A stretch of DNA of 64,000 nt from Citrobacter sp. wls619 (GTDB lineage: Bacteria > Pseudomonadota > Gammaproteobacteria > Enterobacterales > Enterobacteriaceae): assembly GCF_005281345.1 (NCBI RefSeq), contig NZ_SZXJ01000042.1:21449-85448 (forward strand), in the 5' to 3' direction. Position numbers and translations under genes: made by a program. Positions 15,380-25,928 of this stretch are shown piece by piece. The notes beneath the pieces were generated by a model. It worked only from the letters and a program-made list of their open reading frames with translations, was not told the origin of the DNA and did no database searches. Each line of letters begins with the position of its first letter. Within the stretch, counting starts at the first letter, position 1.

Positions 15380-17051
15380 ACCTCTGCAGTTTCCGACGTT
15401 ACGCGGCCTGGTTTCCGGGCCGCAGTCATTATTAACGCCGTTGCACCTTGGGGCGCTTTGCATTGCGCTTGGCGTCCTGACTCCCATCATTGCGCTTATC
15501 TGGCAAGCTACCCAGTCGGATTTATCGCACTGGGACAATCTCATTACGTTTGTGCTACCTGCAGCATTAAAAAATACCGTACTGCTGTTAGCCGGTGTGG
15601 CCGTGTTGGTTGGCGTGATTGGCGTAGGCAGCGCCTGGGCCGTCACAGCATGGGACTTTCCTGGACGTAAGATCCTCAGTTGGGCGTTACTGCTGCCGCT
15701 GGCGATGCCAACCTACATCGTCGCCTTTGCCTGGCTCGATCTGCTGCATCCGATCGGCCCTCTGCAAACCTTTATCCGCTTCCTGCTGGGCTTTGACAGT
15801 CCACGGCAGTTCCGACTACCGGATTTGCGTTCGCTTTCCGGCGCGATTATTTTGCTCGGTTTAGTGCTCTATCCTTACGTCTATCTGACGACCCGTGCCA
15901 CCTTTATCAGTCAGCCGGCCCATTTACTGGAGGCTGCCCGCACGCTGGGATGCAGCGCTGCCGGGACGTTCTTCCGGGTCGCCCTGCCAATGGCGCGCCC
16001 GGCACTGGCTGTCGGCATCAGCCTGGCACTTCTGGAAACGCTCAACGATATTGGCGCATCGGAGTTCCTCGGCGTACAAACGTTAACCGTTACCGTCTAC
16101 ACCACGTGGATCTCTCGCTCTGATTTATCCGCCGCCGCTCAAATCGCCTGCATGATGCTGATGTTTATCTTCTTCATTCTGACGCTGGAATTTTACGGAC
16201 GCAGAAAGCAAGGATTCAGCAGCCGCAGCCTGCGGGAAATCCAACCTACTCGCGTGCACGGCTGGCGTGGCTGGCTGCTTGGCGCTGTCATTTCGCTACC
16301 GGTTATATTGGGCTTTGTGGCCCCGGTTCTCTTTTTGATGTGGGAAAGTGCCAAACGCTTAGGAGACACGAGCCCGCTGTCCGCCTCGTTGCTTTCAGCA
16401 TTACAAAATACGCTCTTGCTGGCAGCAGGCACCACGCTGGTGGTGATTTGCGTCAGCTTGCTGGTAGCCTGGAGCGCACGCCATAGCGCGGCAGATAACG
16501 CGATGCCAGGCTTTCGTCGTGGCGTGATGCGTCTGGCCTCCCTCGGTTATGCGGTGCCCGGAACGATTCTGGCGATTGGTTTTTTGCCCCCAGCGATGGC
16601 TGTCGATCGTTGGCTGGCCGACTTACTGGATATTCGCGGGTTGCCGCTGATGTCTGCCGGTATTTTATTGGTCATTTGCTGTGCGATGCGCTTCCAGGCA
16701 ATTGCCATCGGCGCGCTGGACTCCGGTCTGGGCCGCATCCCGCCGTCACTCGAACAGGCTTCACGCTTGCTCGGCGAAAACGGTGCCGGAACATTTGCCC
16801 GCGTTCATTTTCCGTTACTGCGTCCGGCATTAGTGAGCAGCGCATTGCTGGTTTTTGCCGATGCGATGAAGGAACTGCCAACCACGCTGCTGTTGCGCCC
16901 GGTAAATTTCGAAACGCTGGCCACTCTGCTGTATGCAGAAGCAGCCCGCGGAACCTATGAAGAAGGCGCGATAGCCGCGCTGCTGATTGTTTTAGCAGGT
17001 ACACTGCCCGTTATATTGTTGGTGCGTCATCAGATGACTCGCCGTGGTTAA
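15363..17051 (+). CDS. Ferric-iron ABC transporter permease, fused double domain
   Basis: The 562-residue inner-membrane protein contains two permease halves, each with an EAA-type loop: EAARTLGCSAAGTFFRVALP in the first and EQASRLLGENGAGTFARVHF in the second. This duplicated layout is that of FbpB/SfuB-like iron permeases. The start is taken as TTG 15363, which overlaps the binding-protein gene by 17 bases; no ATG occurs until well inside the first helices, so the exact start is uncertain. Gene order (binding protein, permease, ATPase) supports one operon. Confidence 0.88.
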   Translation: MDSINKPLQFPTLRGLVSGPQSLLTPLHLGALCIALGVLTPIIALIWQATQSDLSHWDNLITFVLPAALKNTVLLLAGVAVLVGVIGVGSAWAVTAWDFPGRKILSWALLLPLAMPTYIVAFAWLDLLHPIGPLQTFIRFLLGFDSPRQFRLPDLRSLSGAIILLGLVLYPYVYLTTRATFISQPAHLLEAARTLGCSAAGTFFRVALPMARPALAVGISLALLETLNDIGASEFLGVQTLTVTVYTTWISRSDLSAAAQIACMMLMFIFFILTLEFYGRRKQGFSSRSLREIQPTRVHGWRGWLLGAVISLPVILGFVAPVLFLMWESAKRLGDTSPLSASLLSALQNTLLLAAGTTLVVICVSLLVAWSARHSAADNAMPGFRRGVMRLASLGYAVPGTILAIGFLPPAMAVDRWLADLLDIRGLPLMSAGILLVICCAMRFQAIAIGALDSGLGRIPPSLEQASRLLGENGAGTFARVHFPLLRPALVSSALLVFADAMKELPTTLLLRPVNFETLATLLYAEAARGTYEEGAIAALLIVLAGTLPVILLVRHQMTRRG

Positions 17052-17061
17052 GAGAGTAACA

Positions 17062-17751
17062 ATGTCAGAAATCGCATTACGACTCCAGGACGTGCACGTT
17101 GCCTACGGCAACAGCCAGCACCCGGTCCTGAGCGGATTCTCAATGTCGGTACGCAAAGGGGAAATTGCCTGTCTGCTTGGCGCTTCAGGCTGTGGGAAAA
17201 CAACGGTGTTGCGTGCAGTTGCCGGTTTTGAACGACTGCAGTATGGAGAGATCTATGTCTCAGAGCGGCGTATCGCTGGCCCCGGCGTTCATTTGCCACC
17301 GGAAAAACGTCATGTCGGCATGGTCTTTCAGGAATACGCCTTATTCCCTCATCTGACAGCGCAACAAAACGTGGCCTTCGGTTTACGGCGTATGCCACGC
17401 GAAGCGCAACAGGCCAGAGTGACAGAGCTGTTGAAAATGGTGGAATTGCACAGCCATGCTAACCACTACCCCCATGAGCTTTCTGGCGGGCAGCAGCAGC
17501 GCATCGCGTTAGCCCGCGCGCTGGCGCCACACCCGGAAATTTTACTGCTGGATGAGCCCTTCTCCAGCCTGGATAAGCGCACACGCGAACGCCTTGGTAA
17601 TGAGGTTCGGGATATTTTACGGGCTGCCGGCCAGACCGCGCTGCTGGTTACCCACAGTGAGCACGAAGCTCAGTTGATGGCGGACCATATCGGTTTTGTG
17701 AAAATGGGTCAGTATCAGCTTAAAAAAGCGGCCCACCAAAGCCAGGGCTAA
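17062..17751 (+). CDS. Ferric-iron ABC transporter ATP-binding protein
   Basis: The 229-residue ATPase has Walker A GASGCGKTT (40-48), the Q-loop at FQEYALFPH, signature LSGGQQQR (140-147), Walker B ILLLDEP and a switch His in THSEHEA. At 229 residues it ends soon after the nucleotide-binding domain and lacks the C-terminal regulatory/TOBE region of FbpC-type proteins. The frame opens at GTG 17044, but ATG 17062 follows AAGAGAG and lies 10 bases after the permease stop, so it is the chosen start. It powers the iron permease encoded just upstream. Confidence 0.88.
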   Translation: MSEIALRLQDVHVAYGNSQHPVLSGFSMSVRKGEIACLLGASGCGKTTVLRAVAGFERLQYGEIYVSERRIAGPGVHLPPEKRHVGMVFQEYALFPHLTAQQNVAFGLRRMPREAQQARVTELLKMVELHSHANHYPHELSGGQQQRIALARALAPHPEILLLDEPFSSLDKRTRERLGNEVRDILRAAGQTALLVTHSEHEAQLMADHIGFVKMGQYQLKKAAHQSQG

Positions 17752-17774
17752 GAAAGAGCCGCGTAGTGACATCG

Positions 17775-18701
17775 CTAATGCGTCTGCACCAGACTGATAT
17801 TCACCGGCATCCCGGAACGGCGTTCCAGCGCCTGATTCCCACGATTCACATCCACGTCATTCCCGCTGATAAACGTACGCAAAACGGGGGTGACGGGCAG
17901 CGGAACCTTTCTGTCAGATTCATATTCGGAGCGATTGCGGGACAGCGGTTCATGAACCTCAACCCAATGGCTACCGTCTGGCTCGGTGCTGAATTTTACC
18001 GGTCGGTCAATAATCTGAACACGCGTGCCAACCGGCACAGTATCAAACAGGTATTTGATGTCGTCATTACGCAGACGGATACAGCCCTGGCTCACGCGTA
18101 GCCCAATACCGAAGTTGGCATTAGTACCATGAATGGCGTACAACCTGCCGATATAGATAGCGTACAGTCCCATCGGATTGTCTGGCCCGGCAGGCACAAA
18201 CGCCGGTAAGCTTTCCCCACGAGCAGCATACTCCCGCCGGGTATTTGCCGTGGGCGTCCAGCTTGGTGCTTCCTGTTTACGTTCGACCGCCGTGACCCAG
18301 TTGCGCGGCGTTTCCCTCCCGGCCTGCCCAATACCAATAGGTAACACCTCTACCGTATTGGCGCCCTCAGGGTAATAGTACAGCCGCATTTCCGCGACGT
18401 TGATGACGATGCCTTCACGTACGGTATCAGGCAATATCAATTGTTGTGGCACCACCAGTGTGGAACCCGACTTTGGCAGAAACACATCCACACCAGGATT
18501 GGCTTCGAGCATGTTGCTCAATCCCTGTCCATACTGTGCGGCAAAAGCCTCCAGAGGCTGAGTGTTACCAGCGGGTATTGTTATCGTCAAAGGACTTCCC
18601 ACCAGGCGGCTGCCCTCAGGAGGCAATGGGTAGCTCACCGCCTGCGATCCCTGACTCGCGAGCAGCATAACAAGAGCACACAGCAGTTTTACACGACGCA
18701 T
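17775..18701 (-). CDS. ldtA: L,D-transpeptidase LdtA (ErfK)
   Basis: The 308-residue periplasmic enzyme has a signal peptide (cleavage near SQA), a LysM-like segment and the YkuD catalytic domain. The domain contains [10 protein letters not shown] and the active-site motif [12 protein letters not shown] with the nucleophilic cysteine. LdtA attaches Braun lipoprotein to peptidoglycan. The ATG at 18701 follows AAGGAAAGGA; the frame extends ten residues further upstream without support. Its position next to cobT is the same as in E. coli and Salmonella, which marks the start of the conserved backbone. Confidence 0.93.
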   Translation of the reverse strand: MRRVKLLCALVMLLASQGSQAVSYPLPPEGSRLVGSPLTITIPAGNTQPLEAFAAQYGQGLSNMLEANPGVDVFLPKSGSTLVVPQQLILPDTVREGIVINVAEMRLYYYPEGANTVEVLPIGIGQAGRETPRNWVTAVERKQEAPSWTPTANTRREYAARGESLPAFVPAGPDNPMGLYAIYIGRLYAIHGTNANFGIGLRVSQGCIRLRNDDIKYLFDTVPVGTRVQIIDRPVKFSTEPDGSHWVEVHEPLSRNRSEYESDRKVPLPVTPVLRTFISGNDVDVNRGNQALERRSGMPVNISLVQTH

Positions 18702-18786
18702 CTTTTTCCTTTCCTTCGTCGCAGCAGACATCCGTTAAGTATAGCTTTTTTTATCTGTTTTAGGGGGTTACGACGAGAATGCACAG

Positions 18787-18811
18787 AAAAAACCCCGCCT
18801 TAAAGCGGGGT
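18787..18811 (-). terminator. Terminator of the cob/cbi operon
   Basis: Read leftward, the stem ACCCCGC/GCGGGGT with a TTTAAG loop is followed by a run of Ts (GTTTTTTC). It lies ten bases past the cobT stop and separates the long operon from ldtA. Confidence 0.88.
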
Positions 18812-18820
18812 CGTGGGCGG

Positions 18821-19885
18821 CTACGCTTCTTTGCCATCCGGTAATACAATATTACTGGCAGCTAACTGCCCCATATTGCTATACATCGCGCAGGCAGCTT
18901 CAACAATGGGCATCGCCAGCGCGGCACCACTGCCTTCGCCTAAACGCATTCCCATGTTGAGATACGGCTCCAGTTCCAGGTGCGCCAGTGCAGTACGAGC
19001 GCCCTTCTCGGCGGAGAAATGCGACGGGATCAGATAAGGTTTAATCTCCGGCGCTATCTGACAGGCAGCCAGCGCCGCTGAATAAGACAGGAAACCATCC
19101 AGGATGACCGGCAGACCACAAGACGCCGCACCCAACATCACCCCCGCCATACCGACAAGATCAAAACCACCCACTTTTGCCAGCACATCAATACCATCAC
19201 GACTGTCTGGCTGGTTGATGGCAATGGCCCGGCGAACAACATCGACTTTATTTCCTACCCTTGAGAGCGGAAGGTTAGCACCAATACCCACCACATCCTC
19301 GGCATCGCTACCGGTTAACACACTGACAATCGCCGCCGCAGGCGTGGTGTTTGCCATGCCAAGCTCACCGACACCAAACAACGTTACACCATCATCCGCC
19401 AGTTCTCGGGTATACCGAATCACTTCCAGCAGCAGCTCTTCGGCTTGTGAGCGGCGCATTGCCGGCCCTTGTGCAATATTGCCGCAACCGCGCGCGACGC
19501 GCATGTTCACTACGCCAGGAATGAGTTCGGCGTCAATTCCCACATCAATCACATGCACCTTTGCACCAGCCTGAGCGGCCAGCACGCAGACGCCGGTCGT
19601 TCCGCGCGTCATATTGGCCGCCTGAATCGCCGTCACGATCTTAGGCGAAACAGCAACACCTTCATCCCACACGCCGTGGTCGGCGCACATCACCAGCATC
19701 GCTTTCCCCCCGACATGCGGCACGCCTTTCAGGCCTGGCATACCGGCCAGTTGCACAGCGAGAGATTCGAGTCGCCCAAGGCTTCCCGGCGGCTTAAGCA
19801 GGCCATCAATATGTTGCTGCGCGCGCAGCATTGCAGCGCTATCGGGTGAAGGGATCGCGTGAAGTAAAGAGGATAAAGTCTGCAT
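18821..19885 (-). CDS. cobT: Nicotinate-nucleotide:dimethylbenzimidazole phosphoribosyltransferase
   Basis: The 354-residue enzyme transfers phosphoribose from nicotinate mononucleotide to 5,6-dimethylbenzimidazole (or another lower-ligand base), giving the alpha-ribotide for the cobalamin nucleotide loop. Recognisable segments are [42 protein letters not shown] and, near the end, the catalytic-glutamate region [17 protein letters not shown]. It is the last gene of the 20-gene operon, 24 bases after cobS, and is followed by a strong terminator. Length matches Salmonella CobT (356). Confidence 0.97.
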   Translation of the reverse strand: MQTLSSLLHAIPSPDSAAMLRAQQHIDGLLKPPGSLGRLESLAVQLAGMPGLKGVPHVGGKAMLVMCADHGVWDEGVAVSPKIVTAIQAANMTRGTTGVCVLAAQAGAKVHVIDVGIDAELIPGVVNMRVARGCGNIAQGPAMRRSQAEELLLEVIRYTRELADDGVTLFGVGELGMANTTPAAAIVSVLTGSDAEDVVGIGANLPLSRVGNKVDVVRRAIAINQPDSRDGIDVLAKVGGFDLVGMAGVMLGAASCGLPVILDGFLSYSAALAACQIAPEIKPYLIPSHFSAEKGARTALAHLELEPYLNMGMRLGEGSGAALAMPIVEAACAMYSNMGQLAASNIVLPDGKEA

Positions 19886-19909
19886 AAGGGTTCCAGTATG
19901 TTGACTGAC

Positions 19910-20653
19910 TCAAAGCAGAGCCAGCAGGAAAACCAACTCGCCAAGTTCAATGGCCGCACCCAGCGTATCGCCGGTTTGCCCACCTAACGTGCGTTTTAGT
20001 AACTGCCCAAGAATGAAGATCGCCACCAACGTAACGACCAGTGCTGCCACACCGCGCATGCCAGGAAGCAGGACGGCCGCAAGGATCGCCGTGAACCCCA
20101 ACGTGACACAGGTTTGTCGCCCACTCACTTTGCCAATAAAGACATTTCCCAGCCCCTCTTCTCGGGCATAACGGTGTCGATACATCAGCAAAACAGCGCT
20201 ACCCCGCCCAGCAACGCAGGCTGCAGCCAGTGCCGCCAGCATCGGCGTCCCGCGCAGCGCCAGTTCGCTCACCACCAGCACTTTGGCCAGTAGCACGAAG
20301 ATCAGCGCCAGTCCGCCATGAGTCCCGAGTCGACTGTCGCGCATGATTTCCAGCATCCGCTCGCGTCGACGTGCAGAAAAAATGCCGTCACAGGTATCCG
20401 CCAGTCCATCAAGGTGAAAACCGCCGGTCAGCAGCGCCAGCGCCAGCACGGCAAACAGGGCGGCCAGAGGAATACCACACCAGGGTTGCAGCACCATAAA
20501 GACCAGCCCCGTTAGTCCCCCCAGCACAACACCTATAAGGGGGAACATGACGATACCGCGTGAATAATGCTCAAAATCCAGCCCTTGCGACCAGCGCGTT
20601 GGAACGGGCAACCGACTGATAAAAGAGAGCATTGCCCAGAACAACTTACTCAT
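19910..20653 (-). CDS. cobS: Adenosylcobinamide-GDP ribazoletransferase (cobalamin synthase)
   Basis: The 247-residue integral membrane enzyme joins adenosylcobinamide-GDP to alpha-ribazole (phosphate), closing the nucleotide loop. The motifs [17 protein letters not shown] (about 77-93) and RDSRLGTHG are the conserved, probably metal- and phosphate-binding, parts of the family. Six to seven hydrophobic segments follow. The gene overlaps cobU by four bases (ATGA) and is followed by cobT. Confidence 0.96.
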   Translation of the reverse strand: MSKLFWAMLSFISRLPVPTRWSQGLDFEHYSRGIVMFPLIGVVLGGLTGLVFMVLQPWCGIPLAALFAVLALALLTGGFHLDGLADTCDGIFSARRRERMLEIMRDSRLGTHGGLALIFVLLAKVLVVSELALRGTPMLAALAAACVAGRGSAVLLMYRHRYAREEGLGNVFIGKVSGRQTCVTLGFTAILAAVLLPGMRGVAALVVTLVAIFILGQLLKRTLGGQTGDTLGAAIELGELVFLLALL

Positions 20654-21195
20654 TTAATTTTGACTCCAATTCCTGATACCACCAGCCAGACCTCATCCGC
20701 TGCCGCCGCCAGGCGTTGGTTAACACGTCCGGCAATATCGCGAAAATGCCGTGCCAGACGGTTCTCCGGAACGATCCCCATTCCCACTTCGTTAGTGACC
20801 AGCACCACCTTTGCCGGGCAGCACTGACAGGCTGCGATCAGCGAACGGATTTCATCTTCGATGGACTGCTCCATCGCCGCATAATCCCAACTGTCAGGAT
20901 CGCTGTCACCGCCCAGCGCAAACAACTGGTTGGTCACCATCGTGGTGATACATTCCAGCAGAATGGCTTCCTGCGGATCGTTCGCCGCCGTGATCAGCTC
21001 ATCAAGATGTTGCCAACGCTCAGCAGTACGCCAGTGTGCGGGACGCCCATCGCGATGGTGCTGAATACGTGCTGCCATCTCCTCATCAAAAATCTGCGAT
21101 GTGGCGATATACAGCACCTGGGGGAAATCGGCAATTAACGCTTCCGCATGTCGACTTTTTCCGCTGCGGGCACCGCCAGTCACCAGAATCATCAT
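20650..21195 (-). CDS. cobU: Adenosylcobinamide kinase / guanylyltransferase
   Basis: The 181-residue bifunctional enzyme phosphorylates adenosylcobinamide and then attaches GMP. It has the P-loop GGARSGKS near the N-terminus, the HHRDGRP segment with the guanylylated histidine region, and [16 protein letters not shown] toward the end. Length equals Salmonella CobU. Its ATG overlaps the cbiP stop (ATGA) and its stop overlaps the cobS start, so cbiP-cobU-cobS are tightly coupled. Confidence 0.97.
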   Translation of the reverse strand: MMILVTGGARSGKSRHAEALIADFPQVLYIATSQIFDEEMAARIQHHRDGRPAHWRTAERWQHLDELITAANDPQEAILLECITTMVTNQLFALGGDSDPDSWDYAAMEQSIEDEIRSLIAACQCCPAKVVLVTNEVGMGIVPENRLARHFRDIAGRVNQRLAAAADEVWLVVSGIGVKIK

Positions 21196-22712
21196 AATGG
21201 CTCCTGGTGCTGCTGCATGATGGTATAAATTTTCTCAATATCGATGTGTTGTCGCATCGCATCCGCCAGCAGATCAAACTGCTGCGATTTATATTGCGCG
21301 TATTGGACGGTGGAATCCAGCGCGGTTAGCCCTTTGCGTTCACGCAGACCGTTGACCAGCGCACGGGTGAATTCATCACTGTCAAACAGACCGTGCAGAT
21401 AGGTACCCATTACCAGTCCGTCTGAGCTCACCGCACCATCAGCCATAGCGCCACCGTTTTTATGCAGCGTCATGACGGGCTGGCAGTTTTCTGTTAATTG
21501 CGTTTCACCCATATGAATTTCATAACCGCGTACGGATAGCTCCGCGACACCCGCCAGCCAGTCCGGCAGCGTAGAAGACATCACCCCTGCCACCTGGGTC
21601 GTCGTTTTATGCTGGGCAAAATGGGTCACGATATTCAGCAGCCCGAGCCCCGGCAGCGTGCCGAGTCCTGACTCCACATCATCAATGATGGTGTCTCCGA
21701 GCATCTGGTAGCCACCGCAAATTCCGATCACCGGTACACGCTGACGGTGTAATTGCAACACGCCGTGGGCTATACCGCTTTCACGTAACCAGACCAGATC
21801 GCCCAGCGTATTTTTACTGCCCGGCAGGATCACCAGATCGGCTCCCGCCAGCTCCTCCGGGTGGCGCACATAGCGCACACGAACATCCGGTTGAGCGGCA
21901 AGCGCGTTGAAGTCAGTAAAGTTAGAGATATGCGGCAGTTGGACTACGGCTATCTCAATATCTCGCTTATCCGTGCGTACGTACTTCCCTTTTTGCAGTG
22001 CGACGCCATCCTCGTCTTCGAGATCCACGTCCAGCCATGGCATCACGCCCAACACCGGAACGCCGGTCAGCGCCTCAATTTGTTCAATGCCGGAATACAA
22101 CAACGCCACATCACCGCGAAACTTGTTGATGATGACGCCTTTGACTCTGGCGCGTTCATGGTCGTGCAGCAGCGCCAGTGTGCCGTAAATGGAAGCGAAT
22201 ACCCCACCACGATCGATATCCGCCACCAGAACGACCGGGCAGCGCGCCATCTCCGCCATCCCCATATTGACGATATCGCGATCGCGCAGGTTGATTTCTG
22301 CCGGGCTGCCCGCCCCTTCCAGCACGACAACGTCAAACTCCTGCGCCAGACTGTTATAAACTGAAATAATCTGTTCACGCAGCCGCGGTTTGTACTCGTG
22401 GTAACTGACCGCATCCATATCGGTTGCCACTTTGCCCATCAACACGACCTGTGCTTTACGATCGCTGGTCGGTTTAAGTAGCACAGGGTTCATACGCACA
22501 TCCGGCGTTATCCCTGCCGCCTCCGCCTGAAATATTTGCGCGCGCCCCATTTCCTTTCCTTCCGGCGTAATGCCAGAGTTCAACGCCATGTTCTGCGATT
22601 TGAACGGCGCGGTACGCAATCCATCCTGATAAAAAATACGACACAGCCCGGCGACGAGTACGCTTTTGCCAACATCAGATGCCGTTCCCTGCAACATTAT
22701 TGCCTGCGTCAT
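21192..22712 (-). CDS. cbiP: Cobyric acid synthase (adenosylcobyrate amidase)
   Basis: The 506-residue enzyme amidates the b, d, e and g side chains of adenosylcobyrinic acid a,c-diamide using glutamine and ATP. The N-terminal synthetase domain has the P-loop-like [11 protein letters not shown] and [10 protein letters not shown]. The C-terminal class I amidotransferase domain has the cysteine nucleophile in [11 protein letters not shown] and a histidine in GTYLHGLFD. It overlaps both cbiO and cobU by four bases. Confidence 0.97.
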   Translation of the reverse strand: MTQAIMLQGTASDVGKSVLVAGLCRIFYQDGLRTAPFKSQNMALNSGITPEGKEMGRAQIFQAEAAGITPDVRMNPVLLKPTSDRKAQVVLMGKVATDMDAVSYHEYKPRLREQIISVYNSLAQEFDVVVLEGAGSPAEINLRDRDIVNMGMAEMARCPVVLVADIDRGGVFASIYGTLALLHDHERARVKGVIINKFRGDVALLYSGIEQIEALTGVPVLGVMPWLDVDLEDEDGVALQKGKYVRTDKRDIEIAVVQLPHISNFTDFNALAAQPDVRVRYVRHPEELAGADLVILPGSKNTLGDLVWLRESGIAHGVLQLHRQRVPVIGICGGYQMLGDTIIDDVESGLGTLPGLGLLNIVTHFAQHKTTTQVAGVMSSTLPDWLAGVAELSVRGYEIHMGETQLTENCQPVMTLHKNGGAMADGAVSSDGLVMGTYLHGLFDSDEFTRALVNGLRERKGLTALDSTVQYAQYKSQQFDLLADAMRQHIDIEKIYTIMQQHQEPL

Positions 22713-23524
22713 GACGCCTCCTTCAGCGCGTTCTTTCGCATACAGCTAAAAAATTCAGCCTCTGTTTTACACAACGGGAAACCCAGCTCGGTGTGCAATT
22801 TCACCAGCCATGGCGGAGTTAGCCCGGCTTGTTCAATAAGATCGGTACGGGCGAACACGTCACCCGGCGTACCGTGCGTCAGCACTTCTCCGCGACGTAA
22901 AACGTACACCGCATCGCTGACTTCATAGATGAGATCGATATCATGGCTGGAAATAACCACATGATTTCCCTGCGCCACAATGCGTTTGATAATCTCGATC
23001 ATCTGCGTACGCCCTGATGGGTCGAGACCGGCGGTGGGTTCATCCAGTAACAGATACTGCGCTTGCAGCACCAGCGCCCCCGCAATCGCCACGCGTTTTT
23101 TTTGTCCGTGGCTGAGACACTGAATGGGCTGATGGCGAAAATGTTGAGCATTGACCAGCGTCAAGGCATCGTCCACCCGACGGGCAATTTCAGCCTCGTC
23201 CACGCCCAGATTACGCAGGCTAAATGCGATGTCACTGTCGATATCGGTATAAAAGATTTGCTGATCGGGGTCCTGAAATACCGTTGCCACCTGCTGACGT
23301 AGCGCCAGCAGGCCGCGCTTGCTGTAATCCAGTGGTTTTCCTTGCCACATCACTGCCCCCTGTTGTGGGCGCAGTAAACCGCTCAGGTTCATAAACAGCG
23401 TGGACTTCCCGCAGCCATTGGCCCCCACCAGTCCGGTGACGGCATGTTGAGAAAAGTCCAGCGTTAGCCCTTTGAGAATCGGGTCATCCTGGTAGCGAAA
23501 CCAAAGCGCTGAGGTGGCAAGCAT
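22709..23524 (-). CDS. cbiO: Cobalt ECF/CbiMNQO transporter ATPase
   Basis: The 271-residue ATP-binding subunit has Walker [10 protein letters not shown] (34-42), signature LSHGQKKR, Walker [12 protein letters not shown] and the ISSHD switch. With CbiM, CbiN and CbiQ it imports Co2+ for corrin synthesis. It lies eight bases after cbiQ and overlaps cbiP by four. The length matches Salmonella CbiO (271). Confidence 0.96.
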   Translation of the reverse strand: MLATSALWFRYQDDPILKGLTLDFSQHAVTGLVGANGCGKSTLFMNLSGLLRPQQGAVMWQGKPLDYSKRGLLALRQQVATVFQDPDQQIFYTDIDSDIAFSLRNLGVDEAEIARRVDDALTLVNAQHFRHQPIQCLSHGQKKRVAIAGALVLQAQYLLLDEPTAGLDPSGRTQMIEIIKRIVAQGNHVVISSHDIDLIYEVSDAVYVLRRGEVLTHGTPGDVFARTDLIEQAGLTPPWLVKLHTELGFPLCKTEAEFFSCMRKNALKEAS

Positions 23525-23532
23525 ACTTTTCC

Positions 23533-24210
23533 TTACAGGTGAAAATCACCCTGATACAGTTTGATATCCAGTGTGGTGGTCATTTGCTGATAACGGATCA
23601 ACACGCGGGTAAACAATAATCCCACCAGCATCGCCAAAGAGCGATAGCCCAACGGCAAGCTACGATAACCAAAACGCAGCGTTTGTGCGCGATGAATGGC
23701 GAGTGCCTCGTCTAACAGGATAAAAATAAATCGCCAGGTCAGCAGAATCAGCTCGGTCATCAGCCGTGGGACATGTGCACGTTTAAGCAAGATAATTAAC
23801 TGCGGAAACGGTAAATTCAGCACCAGCCAAAACGTTGCCGCCAGCGCCGCAAGGCTGCGCCAGAAGGTTTCATTGGCGGTGACCAGCCCTGGCGCGCTCA
23901 CGCCTAACCAATAGCTTCCCACAGGGATGCTAGCCAGCAGCGTCTGCGGATCGCGGCTAAAACTAAACAGAATGGTCACCACGCCAACCGTCAGAAAACC
24001 AAACGGTAATGCCATCCAGCGGCACCAGCGCCAGAAAGAAACCCGCAGTAGCCAGCAACTGAGTGCCGCTATCAGCAACATCTCAATACCCTGCCCCAGC
24101 GGGGGCAGAGTAAAGGCCAGAATCATCATCACCAGCCAGAGCAAGAATTTTCGCTGCGGTGAGACATGAAACCAGCGGCTCTGGTAGCTCAGCCTGTCAA
24201 GCCCGGTCAT
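23533..24210 (-). CDS. cbiQ: Cobalt transporter transmembrane subunit
   Basis: The 225-residue membrane protein (from MTGLDRLSYQSRW) is the T-component that couples CbiO to CbiM. It carries the family signature in LTWRFIFILLDEALAIHRAQ, where the two Ala-rich coupling helices contact the ATPase. The GTG codon just before ATG 24210 is a less likely start, because the known Salmonella protein begins MTGLD. The gene overlaps cbiN by 14 bases. Confidence 0.95.
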   Translation of the reverse strand: MTGLDRLSYQSRWFHVSPQRKFLLWLVMMILAFTLPPLGQGIEMLLIAALSCWLLRVSFWRWCRWMALPFGFLTVGVVTILFSFSRDPQTLLASIPVGSYWLGVSAPGLVTANETFWRSLAALAATFWLVLNLPFPQLIILLKRAHVPRLMTELILLTWRFIFILLDEALAIHRAQTLRFGYRSLPLGYRSLAMLVGLLFTRVLIRYQQMTTTLDIKLYQGDFHL

Positions 24211-24478
24211 CACGGCGCTGCCTGCCCTTGGTATAACCCAGGATATAGAAAATCACGGCAGCCCCCAGCGAACCCTGTAGCGTAAACAGCAGGCTTTCAA
24301 TTTCGCCGCTTGCAGGTTCATACAATGGCTGGAACCACGGCTCATAATGTGGCGCGATAGCCTGAATCTGGCTTTCCGCTTCACCGTCCGAACCGCCGTA
24401 TTCTCCGCCGTGGTTGATGAAAAACGGCAGGACCACCAGCGCAACGACCATCCCTAATAAAATCAGCGTCTTTTTCAT
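24197..24478 (-). CDS. cbiN: Cobalt transporter accessory subunit
   Basis: The 93-residue protein has two membrane helices (residues 4-22 and about 65-84) flanking an acidic periplasmic loop containing GGEYGGSDGEAE. CbiN helps CbiM load Co2+ and is essential for this transporter type. It starts two bases after cbiM and overlaps cbiQ. It is too short to have other readable domains, but length and neighbours are diagnostic. Confidence 0.95.
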   Translation of the reverse strand: MKKTLILLGMVVALVVLPFFINHGGEYGGSDGEAESQIQAIAPHYEPWFQPLYEPASGEIESLLFTLQGSLGAAVIFYILGYTKGRQRRDDRA

Positions 24479-24480
24479 CG

Positions 24481-25218
24481 TTAATGTCCTTGTGCGGTAA
24501 TCAACTGGCGTTTGGTTAACTGGTCATAAATCATCACGGTTAGCAGCCCCTCAGCGATCGCAATTGGAACCTGCGTCAGACAGAAAATACCCATGAATTT
24601 GATAATTGATCCCATCGCCCCCGCAGAGGGATCCGGGAAGGCGACGCCCAACTGCACAGAGGTGACGAAATAGGTAACGAGGTCTGCCAGCATGGCGCAC
24701 AGGAAGACGCAAACATCACGACGCAACCCCGCGCGACAGGCCATCTTCCACACCATATACCCAACAACCGGGCCGATTACCGCCATCGACATCCCGTTCG
24801 CGCCAAGCGTTGTTAAACCGCCGTGAGCCAGTAACAGCGCCTGGAACAACAGGACGATTGCACCGAGAATAGCCACCACACCCGGCCCGAACAGGATAAC
24901 CGCCAGCCCCACCCCTGTCGGATGTGAGCAGCTCCCGGTAACGGAAGGTATTTTTAGCGCTGACAGGACAAAAATGAAGGCTCCGCACAGAGCTAACAGG
25001 ACTTTTTGGTGGTTATCTTCCTGCACGATCTGGCGCAGACGCACTAACCCGTACCACAGACAAGGCAGAAACAGCAGCCACCAGGCCAGCGCCCACATCG
25101 GTGGCAAAAAGCCTTCCATAATGTGCATCGCAAACGCCTGCTCAGGAACAATCATCAGTAATAGTGCCGCAGCTAACCCGCTGAAAGACAGCTGTTTGAG
25201 CTGTTGTTCAAGCTTCAT
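24481..25218 (-). CDS. cbiM: Cobalt-specific substrate-capture subunit
   Basis: The 245-residue membrane protein has an N-terminal signal-like segment ending ...EQAFA, followed by MHIMEGFLPP (31-40), whose exposed Met-His end forms the Co2+ site in CbiM/NikM proteins. GSCSHPTGVGLAVILFGPG and the HGGLTTLGANGMSMAVIGP region are also characteristic. ATG 25218 overlaps the cbiL stop (ATGA) and is preferred over the GTG-initiated extension five codons upstream. It is the specificity unit of CbiMNQO. Confidence 0.96.
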   Translation of the reverse strand: MKLEQQLKQLSFSGLAAALLLMIVPEQAFAMHIMEGFLPPMWALAWWLLFLPCLWYGLVRLRQIVQEDNHQKVLLALCGAFIFVLSALKIPSVTGSCSHPTGVGLAVILFGPGVVAILGAIVLLFQALLLAHGGLTTLGANGMSMAVIGPVVGYMVWKMACRAGLRRDVCVFLCAMLADLVTYFVTSVQLGVAFPDPSAGAMGSIIKFMGIFCLTQVPIAIAEGLLTVMIYDQLTKRQLITAQGH

Positions 25219-25928
25219 TGTGCATACTCCCACTGTTTATTAACCAGAATGGTTGAGAAATAAGGCAGCTGCTGATCGTCGCTCACTTCATTCAGATGGC
25301 GCCAGCACTGCTCACCTGGCAGCGTGGCTTCAGACATCATCAATGCGCAGTCCAGCAAGCCTTTTTGTTGCAGCAGCGCTTTGATGCGCGCAAAACGACC
25401 GTACACCTTCATCAGCACCAGGCTGTCATGCTGTGTTAAAGCATGCTGGATTTCACTTTCCGGCGCGGTACAGGAGACCACTGCCAGGGACTGTTGCTCC
25501 ATAGCAAGCGGCGTTTTTGAACGTGCCGCAATCGCGGCAAACGAGGTTACACCCGGTACAATTTCCAACCAGTCAGGGCAGCCAATACGCTGGAGTAAAA
25601 AGACCCAGGTGCTGAACAGCATGGCGTCGCCGAGCGTGATAAAGCCCACCTGCTTACCGGCTTCGACTTCCTGAACCAGCGCGGCAGCAACCTCATCCCA
25701 TACGGCCTCTTTTTCAGCACTGTCGGCACTCATCGGGAAATGGCAGCAGCGGACTTCGGTCTGCTCACCGATATACTCCCGCACAATCGATAACGCAAGG
25801 CTGTCGCCACCTTTACGTCCGGCAGGCGCATAGAGAATATCGAGATGACCCAGCGTGCGTGCGGCCCGCACGGTGATAAGATCGGAAGCACCGGGTCCGG
25901 TGCTCAGCGCATACAATTTGCCACTCAT
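25215..25928 (-). CDS. cbiL: Cobalt-precorrin-2 C20-methyltransferase
   Basis: The 237-residue S-adenosylmethionine enzyme methylates C20 of cobalt-factor II/precorrin-2. It begins with the tetrapyrrole methylase motif LYALSTGPGASDLITVRA and has GVTSFAAIAARSKTPLA in the middle (SAM pocket). Fold and length agree with CbiL of Salmonella (237). The first catalytic step after cobalt insertion is placed directly after cbiK in the operon, overlapping it by four bases. Confidence 0.96.
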   Translation of the reverse strand: MSGKLYALSTGPGASDLITVRAARTLGHLDILYAPAGRKGGDSLALSIVREYIGEQTEVRCCHFPMSADSAEKEAVWDEVAAALVQEVEAGKQVGFITLGDAMLFSTWVFLLQRIGCPDWLEIVPGVTSFAAIAARSKTPLAMEQQSLAVVSCTAPESEIQHALTQHDSLVLMKVYGRFARIKALLQQKGLLDCALMMSEATLPGEQCWRHLNEVSDDQQLPYFSTILVNKQWEYAQ

